Positions 1 through 10,621 of a stretch of 64,000 nucleotides of DNA are shown in pieces. Both the position numbers and the translations under genes were made by a program. Location of the stretch: contig OW804095.1 of NCBI GenBank assembly GCA_942159475.1, positions 54,526,773 to 54,590,772 of the forward strand. Reading direction: 5' to 3'. The DNA comes from Sthenelais limicola (taxonomy: Eukaryota > Annelida > Polychaeta > Phyllodocida > Sigalionidae). The notes beneath the pieces were generated by a model that was not told the DNA's origin, ran no database searches, and saw only the letters and a program-made list of their open reading frames with translations. The stretch's first letter is position 1. Every line of letters starts with the position of its first letter.

Positions 1-20
1 TAAAAGCTGAGCTATTGGTA

Positions 21-89
21 GAAATCGGTTTTTGCATGATGGCGATCTTAAAAATCTAAGATGGCCGCCATAATGTATCGGGCGGAAGT
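21..89 (+). repeat. Left arm of a ~2.5-kb inverted-repeat element
   Basis: This stretch reappears in reverse complement at 2509-2578. The core, from ATGGCGATCTTAAAAA through GGCGGAAGT, is almost identical in the two arms, and homology fades toward the outer end. The arms are either terminal inverted repeats of one non-autonomous DNA transposon or two inverted copies of a shorter repeat. No target-site duplication could be confirmed because the left flank is only 20 bases long. Confidence 0.8.
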
Positions 90-2508
90 GATGTCTACCA
101 AAGATAGAAACCTAAAGCAATAATTAGCATGTGGGGAAATTGGTTCGAACGTCCACATCCATCTGGTTAGTATCCATCATCATTGGGACTCTACCATGTT
201 TCCTGCTATCCCGCTCAGACAGCGTTTATTGGATACAACTGCAATAGATTACGAATTGCAAGATATATTACGAAGTTCTGTAGTTCTCTATCAATGTCAT
301 GTATTAGAACATTCATTGTATCAGTACATTTATCATGTTATTTAAAAGAGAGATGATGTCCGACAAAATGGCTGGGTGCTGCCCAGAATAAAATTGCCAA
401 TAATAGACAAGGAAAGGGAAGAAATTTATATGATGAAGTGGCCCGACTATTTCATTTTTCAATGATACGACATCCATGCATCAATTCGAGCTATAATAGC
501 TAATTTCTTCCACTTTAATCGTATTTATCAAAGACAAGAACCAATTATAATCAGACTGAGGAAATGTAAAGAAATGTCATTTTGGTTGTGCAGACCCAGG
601 TCAAAATCGGATAAGCACTGTAAGCACAAGCACGTCAGTATTTATTATTAAAACAAAAGTAATACAAAATAGTTTTCCTGTATGGTTAGTACAGTAGACA
701 GTAATGGAGTACATGGCCCATAGCTCAGCGAATATATACTTAAGTCTGTCCATAATCTTTCGTCGGAGGTCATATCGACCGGACTTAATAATAAGTATGA
801 AAAGGTCGGCGATCATGCAGTCATTGCTTCGTTGACATTGGAGCACTTTCAGCCCTGTTAGAGCAAAGCAAATACCAACATGCTTTGTATACATAATGCA
901 GAAGTTGGCATTACTCTAACTAGGAAGTTCTATCACTCTCTGCAACACTACTCCTGCTGCTCAGTAGTCTCATGTTGATGACATCCAGTTCAATGTTCAC
1001 GAGACAAAGCATTGTCTAGGGATCAAGGTATCACCTTATTGAAGGCCGGTATAGATAGAAGGAACTGTATTTAGTCCATTGATTCATAGCCAGTAGCTGC
1101 CAACTTATATGTGACTGGTGACGACCCGCAAGTGTACATTGTTCAACGACTGACCTATGGTTAATGAGACGATGTGTTCTCCTCAAAAGATCTTTCAGAG
1201 GTCAAAGTCCAGATAACAATTGTCAGCCGTACCCCACAACCAGGAACATTCTTAAAGGGATGAGCCAGAGTCGCATACCCTGCTAAAGGCGGGAGTTCAA
1301 TGAACTAATGATGCGTGAAAAATGAACAATATTTTTGTCAAAATTGACTTGAAAAAGATCATTGAAAGATTGATCTTTGAAAAAAAACCCAATTTTTGAG
1401 AAATATTATTCGGCTTTGAAGATGACTAATGTGCTCTTTTCTTAACTCATCAGAATGCGAATACAGCTGACTTTTTTTTAGTCTAGACACCCTTTTATTA
1501 TTTCTATGGGTAATAAGGTATGTTAGCTTTGCATATATATAGAGAGATTTAAGAAAACAATTAGCAGTGACACTGACCTGTAACATTGTTTCAGACTACT
1601 GTTAACGGTTACAGTGGCTTACTATTAGCAGTTCTATCTTTGTTTTGGCAGTGAATATATACTATTCCCCATCTTATCTGTATCATTGACATAACAGTAT
1701 AATATTATTGCAATCGTCACGGATTGTTTGAAATTGTGATTAATTTGTCTGATATGCCGGTAAAACTGGAAACCCTTCTATCCACAAACGTCTATTGGGG
1801 TACAAGTGCGCATGTACCAATACAAAAGTTCGACAGTAGTATATGAAAAGTTGACATTTTTAATAGCACTACAACTGAACTACAAGCTGATATAACTTAT
1901 TGTTTTATTGGCCTTCTGGTTCCAATTTATTGTCTCATATATTGTCTCAATGTTCATCATATTTGCGGTAGCCTTTTTTGAAGATATCGGTAGTTTTTCA
2001 CCTTCTTAGTTTTTATTTCCAACATGTGACTTCCTCTCTCGTAGCGCACGCTTGGATTTGTTGTGAACATACTCACTGACCCCAGTCGGTGCTTTGGTTT
2101 TTACATGGGCGATGGAGCCCCACATTAAGAGGCCAATTGTTTGGCCTCAGCGTGAGGTAGGCGGTAGCGCTCCATGCACTCTTGTGGCTGCTTCGATTCA
2201 CTTAGGGGATTGACTCCCTTGTGATAAATCTGAAGTAAGGACGGCGCAGTAGGCCTATATAATGTAATACATTAAATGACTTATGAACAATTTACAAGGT
2301 CTGACAGGTGGTGTAGGCGTATGAGTTGTTCATATCACTCAATAGAGTTTGGCTTCAGCGAACTCGGATCAGTTGCAACAACTTTAAAGTTGAGACATCT
2401 ATAAGTCTCAACAACCAGGGAACATGTTTCATGAAGAATCAACTATATATGCACATCCACAGAAAATTAGAATGTTAAAAAGGTGATTACACATAGCCTA
2501 GGCCTTAT
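90..2508. other. Interior of the inverted-repeat element, no gene seen
   Basis: The 2.4 kb between the arms has only short random open frames on both strands. No transposase motif, retroelement motif or RNA gene was recognised. If the arms are true terminal repeats, this is the interior of a non-autonomous element mobilised in trans. A patch near 2040-2240 is less AT-rich than its surroundings but has no long frame. Confidence 0.5.
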
Positions 2509-2578
2509 ACTTCCGCCCGATACATTATGGCGGCCATCTTAGTTTTTAAGATCGCCATTTTGATGAAACACCGTTTCC
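2509..2578 (-). repeat. Right arm of the ~2.5-kb inverted-repeat element
   Basis: This is the reverse complement of 21-89. It begins ACTTCCGCCCGATACATTAT and continues through the complement of the GGCGATCTTAAAAA core. Low divergence between arms suggests either recent insertion or arm-to-arm gene conversion. Confidence 0.8.
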
Positions 2579-5500
2579 AAGGCTCCTGACCTGGCTCCCA
2601 CACTATGCGGTGTTTTTGTGTGCGTGACATGCTGGCTTATGGATCTAAAGATGTAGGGAAATATATGTAGTTAGAGGGAAATCTGACATCTACCGCCAAT
2701 GCATGTACTACACCCCAACACATCCAGTTTGCTGCTCGAACTCACCACCACGCTACTCAAACCAGCAATGTAAATAAACAGATGAGCGTCATAATTGTCC
2801 TCTAATGCATCGTTCAGGAACACAAAGTCATCCTTCGGGACAAAACCGCCTATAGGGACTGTCTTCTGTCTTTAGGCCCCAAAAATGGATTTGAGACAGA
2901 AGAAAAATGCATTATGACGCAACATTGTCTATAGAACTGCTTAATATCGAATCACGCCCTGGGCAGCTTGTCTTTGTGTGTACCCGACGTTAAAACGTGT
3001 TCCAATTATGTGCCATTGAAAATGTCAACTTTTCATATACTACTGACGAATTTTGGTATTGGTACGCGCACTATTATTTTATGTTCTTTGTCACTTCAAT
3101 CGTGGGAAATATGATACTTATGTCATCGCACCAAAGGAATGAGTGCGCCCTTTTTTACCTTCTATCTTGCAGACCCATGCACCATCACTCATCAACAAGA
3201 TCTAAGAAATATGGTATGATAACATATAGTTAAAATATAATTATGCAATTGATAGATAGTTCCCACCTTCTTGCCCGTTTTGTTTTGATCGGTTCGACGA
3301 AGAAATGTAAGTAATAATTATGCAAATATTTGGTGATATCTAGCAAAAACAGATTTGTATTGGTAAATATATATACCGCTTCACCGTAGTTTCATCATTT
3401 TTGTGACTCAAACACCACCATAAAATATTTCTTCCTGGAATCGATCGAGTTGCCTGTAGTCTGCACACAACTAGCGGCGCTATACCATCGCGGAGATCGT
3501 TTATAACAAATACCATACTTTCAAGTGGCTTCGTTACTTTTCTGAATTATGTAAGCTAAAAAGAAGATCTTTTGAGTTACGGCCAATGTAATGCTGACTA
3601 ACTGAACTAGATGAATCGCTTTATTTTAACAAGTTCATTGAGTTTTTCAAATTAACATGAATTAAATATTATTAAAGCTTCTTTCGCTTTGGTACTCTCC
3701 TTTATGGGTGCTATAGACTTTCATTTAATTCAAACTGACATTTAATTCAAACTGACATTTATTATTAGCTTATTTACTGTTAAGGAACAACTTAATTCTG
3801 ATTTGTTTCGTCAGTTTGAATCTGAACCAAGCTCTTTCATGGAATCATCAATTCCTGTAGGAGCAGATGTTTGTTGATACTGGTGATCGTGGTGATCATA
3901 GGATTGCGCCATTAATATTGCGATGATATATCTTCCAAAGCAAACAAAGAGACACAATCCTGTGGCATTGCCCGATTCAGTGACAAATATGAAAGAAACT
4001 TAGCCACTTTATCAATCGATATCCTCCCGATGGAAAACGCTAAGGAAATCACCGTCATTTGAGGACGTCGAGGCTCGTTCAGCTTTCCCATAACAGAGCA
4101 GCAATAGGGAAACCATTCCTTCTTTTGTCAACAAACACATTTCTTGTTTACATTGAACCAACATTTCAATTCCACTCTCCGATATGAAATCTGTCTAAGG
4201 AGGCTGCAATGGTCAGTACATGCAGAATATTAGATGGTTTGGGGGAACTTTGTTTCGCGATTTATATAATAGTATAACGTCAAACCTCTAGGATTTATTT
4301 GAGATTGCTAATCTCAAAATTTATTTCCAAATTTATATAGTGTGCATGTTATTCCTACGATGGAATTAGAAATTAAAGCCCATCCACTCCGAGCTGACAA
4401 CTATTGTCAATTATCTTTGTTCGTCTGGACAATATCAGATGCCTTTCGAAGGTATAGGGCAGCGGGGATAAGCAGAACTCATGCACATATAATACAATGT
4501 CTAATCAAGGCAAGAAGAGAACCATATTACGCAATTGTGACTGGACAAATTCGCTTAATGTCAGTTTTCCTGTAAGGTATGCATACATAATGATGAATAT
4601 AAACAACCGTGATAGGAGACTTATATGGAGCTCATCCAGACATATAGCAAACCATTGGCGACATAATGCAATATGTAATCCAATACAGTCAGCACTGATG
4701 GTATAGTACGTGCCTAAACTGGGGCACTGCTATATGGCGCAAATAGATAGTCTTATCACGAACGCTGTAGATGAACTGGTTTTGATCTGAAGCTGCCGGC
4801 AAACAACAAGGAGATGACGAAGGCACTCACCAAGAAAATAAAGGAAGATCAAACAATTATTTTTATGAAGAAAGATTGTTCATAATGTTTTGAGAGCATG
4901 ATTAGATGCCTATGGTATTACAAAGATCTCTTCTCGACTTGTCCCCGACATGGTTACAATCGGACGATTGTGGTAAAAGTAACGAATATCATTATGTATA
5001 AAAAAATATATAGTCATTGGTGCACGTAAAGTTGGTGATCGAGGGAGGTTTGGTGATCGTTATCCACAGAGTGAGCAAGGCGGGTAAACACAGCATATAA
5101 TTTATTCAAGATAGCAAATATTTGCCATTAAATGGGTACCTTCAAGATCTGGAAGGCTTCCTTCCGAAAACATTTTAACGAGGGATACCATGCCATAGCA
5201 TCCCCTTAATTAGGAAAAAGAGTTACTAATCAAGTATTTGCCTTTGGGTATTCTGGCTTGAATAATGACGTCCAAGTTGATTCCATAAGCATTGGTACAG
5301 AATAGGGTATGTGTGATGTCATGTGAATCTCTACCCACTTAACTTCAACACTGCATGACACTGTCACTGCATGACCTTGCGGAAACACACACACCATAAT
5401 ATATTACACGATCATCCTTTATTTGTAACCTTCCACCCAGGGTCCTCTAGTGCCAGACCTTCATTTGATGTTTTTTATCAGCGAGGTTTTATGGCCATCC

Positions 5501-5677
5501 TACTAATTAATGATTATGAAGATCTTGTTTGGGCTTGCACATCAAGATAATAACATCATTCGTTGAGCATGCACTGGTTCTCGTCAGCCCATATCACACC
5601 TACTAGAGCCTGATGTGACGGATCGGGGTAATTGCCACAACTTCGCCACAACCTCGGCCTGTTTTTCTGTGACATCT
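2579..5677. other. Gene-free AT-rich stretch
   Basis: Only short open frames with no protein-family resemblance occur here. Two minor structures are visible. A 17-bp unit is repeated 2.3 times at 3722-3761 (CATTTAATTCAAACTGA). A 9-bp perfect stem with a 3-base loop lies at 4298-4318 (TTTGAGATT/AATCTCAAA). Nothing else could be supported. Confidence 0.5.
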
Positions 5678-6518
5678 GGGGCCTGTTGTATAAGCTAAGT
5701 AAAGGGCTTTTTCATAGTGAATTCCTTTTTTCCCCCCTACTTCGGTTGAAAGTTCCCAAAGTAAAATGCATTATGTGTGTAGACTATTCCTTTCCTAAGA
5801 CATTCCTTACCAGGTTGTAAGCAAGGAAAAATAGCTCCTCATGAGGGAATTCATTAATTGCCGTACAGTTTCAGTTATAGTTCCCTGGGAATTTTCCTAC
5901 AACTGTTCCTCCACAACAAGGAGATCACAAGAAAATTACTAACACCTTTCCCTTCTTGAAGCATTCAATATTCCCTGCCTAATTCAAACAACAGTCTTCA
6001 AGGTACATGGTAAATCATAGACCATGCCTTGTTCTCGATAGAAATCGATACAATTGACACAAAAACACTTGAGACAAACTAGGTCAACGAGAAATTTGCA
6101 CTATTTATAATGAAACTCTCAGGTTGAAGTGTTGCTTGTATTTTTCCACCCAGGCCCACCTCTCAAGACTGTGATTTGAGTCCCGACTGGGGAGACTTGT
6201 TTTTTCTACCCAGGGTCATTCAAATTATGTTGATAATCAACAGAAAAACATCTAACAGCAGAAACTAAGGACTACAATAATAACAGATTTGTATGTTTAT
6301 GGAAATTTTATTTTCTCAGTCAATAAATCCTAAGGAATTAAATCCTTTGGAATTGCATAAGAAACACCTAAAAGTGTTCCTTAGCTTGAGGCCCTCTTCA
6401 TGTTTAGCCCAGAGGTAAGAATGAGGAAAATTATTAGAAAGCAGGTAAATTCTGACCACAGAAACCGCTATGAAGTATTGACTTAGGAAATTTCCACAAC
6501 AAGAATTAGTTACAGTTT
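5678..6518 (+). repeat. Dispersed repeat family A, copy 1
   Basis: This 0.84-kb stretch aligns along its length with 51690-52478, with small indels and obvious point divergence. Shared landmarks are the start GGGGCCTGTTGTATAAG, a TGTAGACTATTCC/TATAGACTATTCC block, CAAACAACAGTCTTCAAGGT, CATGCCTTGTT, a TTGTTTTTTC tract and the closing GGAAATTTC..CAACAAG. No coding frame is conserved, so it is a non-autonomous repeat or the non-coding part of a larger element. Confidence 0.8.
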
Positions 6519-6723
6519 ACATTTATCTATTTCCGGTTCATGCAAAAGATTTCCCAGGGAAATGAAGATTGATGTCAGGTAAATGTTAAATTTGAACATT
6601 GTCACAAATTATCAAATCAATTTATGTTGAATGAGATTTCCTGTAAAGAAAAAGTGTAAACTCAAGGTACTACTTGATCATATATTATTCTTGAAGACGG
6701 GAATCCGTCAATATGTCAATATG

Positions 6724-7061
6724 TCAAGTGTTGTTCATAGATTGCAGTCACCTATTCCTTTATGTCGACAATTGTGTACAATTTAAGAAACTTAGAAGGA
6801 AACTTGGAGATTTTAACCTTGGCTGCTATCGTCAAGGATTGTTGTCACCCTCGGCCCGGCAGAGTGGGGTGAAAGTAAACAATGGGTTGAATCTCACGTT
6901 TACCGTAATTTGCATGCTCTAAAATTTAATATCGCTGAAATGTTGCTGACGTTCATGACGAATAGCTTTCATGATATGAAATAGTTATAGTATGGGTTAA
7001 TATTCCAAAAATCTGATAAAATGAGCTTATTGCTAGACTTGTGGATGCACTGTCACGTGAC
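6724..7061 (+). repeat. Direct repeat R, upstream copy
   Basis: This is about 80% identical by eye to 11901-12239 in the same orientation. Landmarks are GTTCATAGATTGCA, AATTGTGTACAATTTAAGAAA, GGGGTGAAAGTAAACAAT and TTATTGCTAGA. Similarity stops sharply at both ends. The two copies flank the tyrosine-recombinase retroelement. They could be its split direct repeats, or two independent insertions of one short element. The divergence is higher than expected for repeats of an element whose ORFs are still open. Confidence 0.75.
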
Positions 7062-7106
7062 CAGATGGGCGGAGATTGTCTCAAAGAATTGGCTTTAAAA
7101 TAGAAT

Positions 7107-7269
7107 GTTGAAAGAAAATGAGGCACAGAAGAATTAGAGACAAGGAGGAATAAAGACAGGGGGAGAGGGAGGAGGTGGAAAAGAGGGGAGGGAGGGGGAG
7201 AGAGAGAAGAAAAGATGGTGGGGAGGAGGAAAGGGAGGGATAGTAGGAGGAAGAGGAAGGGGAAAAAAA
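7107..7269 (+). repeat. Polypurine tract
   Basis: About 160 bases are nearly all A and G, with runs such as GGGAGGGAGGGGGAGAGAGA. It sits in the leader of the retroelement. Such tracts can form triplex DNA or G-rich structures. Its complement creates a spurious proline/serine-rich open frame on the minus strand that is not a gene. Confidence 0.8.
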
Positions 7270-7544
7270 CCCCCAAGAAATCCATACCCCATATATGACT
7301 GGTCACTCCATGTAATTCTTTTGGTCCCTTTAACTTCTTTGCATAATGTATCTTATTTCTCAACTCCCCCTCCCAGCCATTACCAGCATGACACTGATCT
7401 TATCTACTGATATCAGAATCAACAACAGATTCTTCACACTGATATCCAGAATGGGAGGACTATCAATGATTGACAGACATCTACCAATCCGCTTATATTG
7501 ATGTTTATCTATACCTACAGTTGGGTTGACAACGACTATATCGC

Positions 7545-7690
7545 AGCGCGTGGCCGTGTTTACATCTCAACTATGACGTCACGGCGGGCTCAGCCAATCA
7601 GCATCGCCGAGCCCCGCCCTCCTTGCCACGCCCATTCGTTCTAGCCACTTTGAACTCAGCCGCGGTATCGCACACATCGCCACTGCTTAT
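7545..7690 (+). promoter_or_regulatory. CRE/CCAAT/GC-box promoter-like cluster before the retroelement
   Basis: Within 60 bases there is a perfect CRE (TGACGTCA, 7574-7581), a CCAAT box (7594-7598), and GC-box-like sites at 7611-7620 and 7626-7633. The patch is CpG- and GC-rich in an AT-rich background and ends about 50 bases before the first in-frame ATG of the gag-like ORF. An E-box of the form TCACGTGAC lies further up at 7053-7061. This fits a TATA-less RNA polymerase II promoter driving the element. It could be the element's own promoter or a captured host promoter. Confidence 0.6.
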
Positions 7691-7735
7691 GTGAAAATTT
7701 TTTTCACATTTTGGGCCTTATTGAGTTTGTTCAGG

Positions 7736-8551
7736 ATGGCTCCAAGGACTTTTAAACATTGTGAGGCGTGTAATGAGTCCCATGGGGGCATAGTCGGATT
7801 GTCGTGCACAAGAGCTATGAATAGCCGTATGGCTACGCTGGAAGGACTAGTTAGCAAGTTAGTAAATACCGTGGAAGAGAAAGTCAACAAACCTGCATCG
7901 GAGGGTGTCATTCCCCCTAAAGTTGCAAACAGTGATTCTGACATCCATTTCAACGAGCATCATCGTTCACATAGTAGGGCGTCAAGTGTTGAAAGTTCAA
8001 TATATAATGTCCAAGGCTCTAGTCGTCGTTCTCGTCGTCGCTCGAGGTCTGCTGGATCGTCCAAGCCGTTTGATCACGAAACACATCTTGATAAGGGTGA
8101 GGACATTGACTCTTTTGAAGCATTATTATTGCTGAATTTACGCCTGATATCAAAGTTAGTAGTTGACGAGAGGCCTTACAGTGAGTTGGCTGGCGTGGTG
8201 AATCATACGGTAACAATGTGTGAAAAATCCAAGTCTCAAGTGTATAATCTCCGAGCCAGTGTCATGTACGACAAATGTGTTCGTACCAGGGCAAATAAAG
8301 AGGGTCTTGGAGCCTTCTCGAATGTTAAACAGGATGAAATCCTCCGATTCTATTCGTTCGAGAATTCTAAAAAGGCTGTAGCTGAATCATCGACCAAGAA
8401 AAAAGTAAACAATGAACAGAAAGTGTGTTTCAAGTTCAACTCTTCTTCCGGATGTGTCAAGTCTCCGTGTGCCTATCCTCACAAGTGCTCCAACTGCCTG
8501 AAAGGAGAACATTCGGCGAGAACCTGCCCATCTGGGAAGTCAAATAAATAG
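7736..8551 (+). CDS. Gag-like ORF1 of a tyrosine-recombinase retrotransposon
   Basis: The 271-residue product would be the nucleic-acid-binding structural protein of the retroelement. The N-terminus has a Cys/His cluster (HCEAC, then SC near residue 24), followed by a probable short coiled coil (MNSRMATLEGLVSKLV). A Ser/Arg-rich basic patch (SSRRSRRRSRSAGSS) lies around residues 97-111. The C-terminus carries a finger of the pattern C-x3-N-xn-G-C-x4-C-x3-H-x1-C-x2-C-x4-H-x4-C, seen in gag-like proteins of DIRS/Ngaro-group elements. The start is the ATG at 7736; the frame is open upstream but has no other ATG. It ends at TAG (8549-8551). The RT ORF continues in the same frame with no further stop, so readthrough could give a fused protein. 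Family assignment rests on the finger and the neighbours. Confidence 0.85.
   Translation: MAPRTFKHCEACNESHGGIVGLSCTRAMNSRMATLEGLVSKLVNTVEEKVNKPASEGVIPPKVANSDSDIHFNEHHRSHSRASSVESSIYNVQGSSRRSRRRSRSAGSSKPFDHETHLDKGEDIDSFEALLLLNLRLISKLVVDERPYSELAGVVNHTVTMCEKSKSQVYNLRASVMYDKCVRTRANKEGLGAFSNVKQDEILRFYSFENSKKAVAESSTKKKVNNEQKVCFKFNSSSGCVKSPCAYPHKCSNCLKGEHSARTCPSGKSNK
8549..8551 (+). promoter_or_regulatory. Amber codon separating in-frame gag-like and RT ORFs
   Basis: TAG followed by G is the only stop in frame 2 from 7736 to 10618. The RT frame has no ATG until 8675, more than 120 bases on. This layout resembles gag-pol stop-codon readthrough as in gammaretroviruses. No pseudoknot was established, so the mechanism is inferred. 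Alternatives are a chance mutation or reinitiation at 8675. Confidence 0.5.
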
Positions 8552-10621
8552 GATTTACCATGTAATCGAGGTTTAGTTCGTAGTAATGACCACAGTTTAT
8601 TGGGAATCTGTGAAAAAGAAAAGTTTGTTACTTCGAATGGTTGTCTTGGCGACACCGGAAGTGGTGCGTCCAAGATGGCCGACATTGTTTTGGAATCTGT
8701 CAGTTCAGACGATTCGACAACTAAGGATTTAATTCCTACGACTTCGATTACTCGTCATTACCCGGAATTTGTTCATGAATGTATGTATTACGACATTTTC
8801 TGTAAAATTTCCAAATATATTGCTGGTGGCTCTCCTGATAGTGGAGATATTTTAATATTCACCGCTCCGATTTCGCCGGGTGGCTGTACTGTCCCCGTTT
8901 ACGGTAGTTGTGTGCATGGAATTTGTACGTGTAGTCATTCCTTAGCTAATGTCAATACCCAGCTTAAACCTTGTCGTTTTGCCTTTTCCCTTTTCACCCA
9001 AGGTTCTTATATGGTTGAAAAATATATCCATGTATTGTATGGCATTTGTGACGGTTTTGACATAGTAGACGGCCCAGTACAGGGTTACGATTGTGCGAAT
9101 TATGCTTCAATCCTGGAGCCTATAGCGAAACAAAAGATGGATAAAATAGTTTCTAACGAATTAAAAGAGGGTTTTATCTCTGTCGCTGATATATCTCCTT
9201 TATGTATCCACGCCCTTGGTGCTGTGAACAAGCCTGACGGGGGTATCCGTCCGATCACCGACTGTTCCAGACCTGAAGGTATCTGTGTAAACGACCATTG
9301 TAGTAGTTTGGTTCGTACTTTCTCTTACAATTCGGTGGACGATGCTGTAAATTTAATCGAGAAAGATTGTTTCATGGCAGTTATTGATATTAAATCTGCG
9401 TATAGGGCTGTCCCTATCAATCCTGATCACAGAAAATATTGTGGTTTTAGATGGTCCCTTGATGGGATAGACACTTTATTCTATGATAATAGATTGTGTT
9501 TTGGCCTGCGTACAGGGCCTTGTTACTTTGATGATATCTCCAATTTTATTACTGAAACTGTAAAAAATATTTTCCATGTTCCAGTTGTCAACTATTTGGA
9601 TGATTTTTTTACTTGTGATTTATCTTATGATGGCTGTACTGCAGCAAGGGACAGTATAACAGGTGTGTTGCGCTTCTTAGGCTTCTATGTGGCATGGCAA
9701 AAGGTGACATCTCCCAGCTCTACCTGCAGATATCTTGGTTTCGACATAGACTCAAAGGAAATGTCTGTGTCAATGCCCAAGGACAAGATCATCAAGCTCC
9801 ACAATATATTATCATCTTTAGAGAATTCGTCATCAATATCAAAGAAACAGTTGGAGAGTGTGTGTGGTTACATAAGCCATTGTGCCACTGTATTCAAGGG
9901 AGGAAAGACCTTTTGTCGTCGGTTGTTCGACCTCTATAAACTTGTTATTTCCAAGCACTTGAGACATGTGAACATCTCTCCCATGTTTCGTCAGGATCTA
10001 ATCTGGTGGAAGTCTTTTTCTGCATCTTTCAACGGTAGACGATTATTGGAAAAAGAAATCTACAGTCATCCTATGGTTTCAGATGCTTCATCCAAAGGAT
10101 TTGGTGTCTATTTAGACACTGACTGGGCTGCTGGAACATGGAACAATAGCATTTCCCAGCCTGATTTCTCCGAATGTGGCCATATTGTCTCACGCCCGAG
10201 TGAAGAAGGGATAGCTTCCAACATAAATATCCAGGAACTATTCCCTATCTTAGTAGGCGTGAGAAGGTGGGCAAAAATATTCAAGGGAAAAGCCATAATG
10301 TGTTTCATTGATAATACACAGGTCATCGCCATGCTTACAAATGGTTCCAGTTCTAGTTTTCGGGCAATGCAGTGGCTATACGAGCTTTACTGGTTAACCT
10401 TTATCTTCGACATTGAATTAATTCCTAGATACATTAATACCAAAAACAATTTATTAGCTGATACCCTTTCTAGGGTACCTTATTTGCTGAAGTCTCCTGA
10501 CTCATTTGCATGTCTGAAACAAGCTGGTCTTTGTTGTGCTGATGAATTTCTGTCTTCACTCCTTAGGCTTGGACAAATGGAAGATGAGGGTGGTTTACCT
10601 ACAGACCCTATCGGTGTCTGA
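8552..10621 (+). CDS. Reverse transcriptase/RNase H ORF2 of a tyrosine-recombinase retrotransposon
   Basis: The open frame spans 689 codons after the TAG, or 648 residues if translation starts at the first ATG (8675). The RT domain shows NKPDGGIRPITDCSRPEG (near 9224-9280), motif A VIDIKSAYRAV with its Asp at 9386, KYCGFRW, GLRTGPCYFDDI, and the catalytic YLDDF near 9593-9607. RNase H follows, with SDASSKGFGVYL (about 10079), NIQELFPILV, FIDNTQVIAML (about 10306) and ADTLSRVP (about 10456). It copies element RNA into DNA and degrades the RNA. No integrase or methyltransferase domain follows RNase H, which points to a Ngaro-like rather than DIRS-like element. The 3' end overlaps the recombinase ORF by 80 bases. 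No frameshift or internal stop is present, so the copy appears fairly young. Confidence 0.95.
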   Translation, partial: DLPCNRGLVRSNDHSLLGICEKEKFVTSNGCLGDTGSGASKMADIVLESVSSDDSTTKDLIPTTSITRHYPEFVHECMYYDIFCKISKYIAGGSPDSGDILIFTAPISPGGCTVPVYGSCVHGICTCSHSLANVNTQLKPCRFAFSLFTQGSYMVEKYIHVLYGICDGFDIVDGPVQGYDCANYASILEPIAKQKMDKIVSNELKEGFISVADISPLCIHALGAVNKPDGGIRPITDCSRPEGICVNDHCSSLVRTFSYNSVDDAVNLIEKDCFMAVIDIKSAYRAVPINPDHRKYCGFRWSLDGIDTLFYDNRLCFGLRTGPCYFDDISNFITETVKNIFHVPVVNYLDDFFTCDLSYDGCTAARDSITGVLRFLGFYVAWQKVTSPSSTCRYLGFDIDSKEMSVSMPKDKIIKLHNILSSLENSSSISKKQLESVCGYISHCATVFKGGKTFCRRLFDLYKLVISKHLRHVNISPMFRQDLIWWKSFSASFNGRRLLEKEIYSHPMVSDASSKGFGVYLDTDWAAGTWNNSISQPDFSECGHIVSRPSEEGIASNINIQELFPILVGVRRWAKIFKGKAIMCFIDNTQVIAMLTNGSSSSFRAMQWLYELYWLTFIFDIELIPRYINTKNNLLADTLSRVPYLLKSPDSFACLKQAGLCCADEFLSSLLRLGQMEDEGGLPTDPIGV

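Noticed and set aside
125..160. GGTTCGAACGTCC resembling a tRNA B box
   Set aside because: No A box or acceptor stem lies at the right distance upstream.
6953..7363. 136-codon proline/leucine-rich frame on the minus strand
   Set aside because: It is the complement of the polypurine tract; the composition, not a protein, explains the lack of stops.
7691..7735. 15-codon N-terminal extension of the gag-like ORF
   Set aside because: It would need a GTG start; the first ATG in the frame is at 7736.
9694..9939. 81-codon frame inside the RT ORF
   Set aside because: It is an out-of-frame shadow of the reverse transcriptase.
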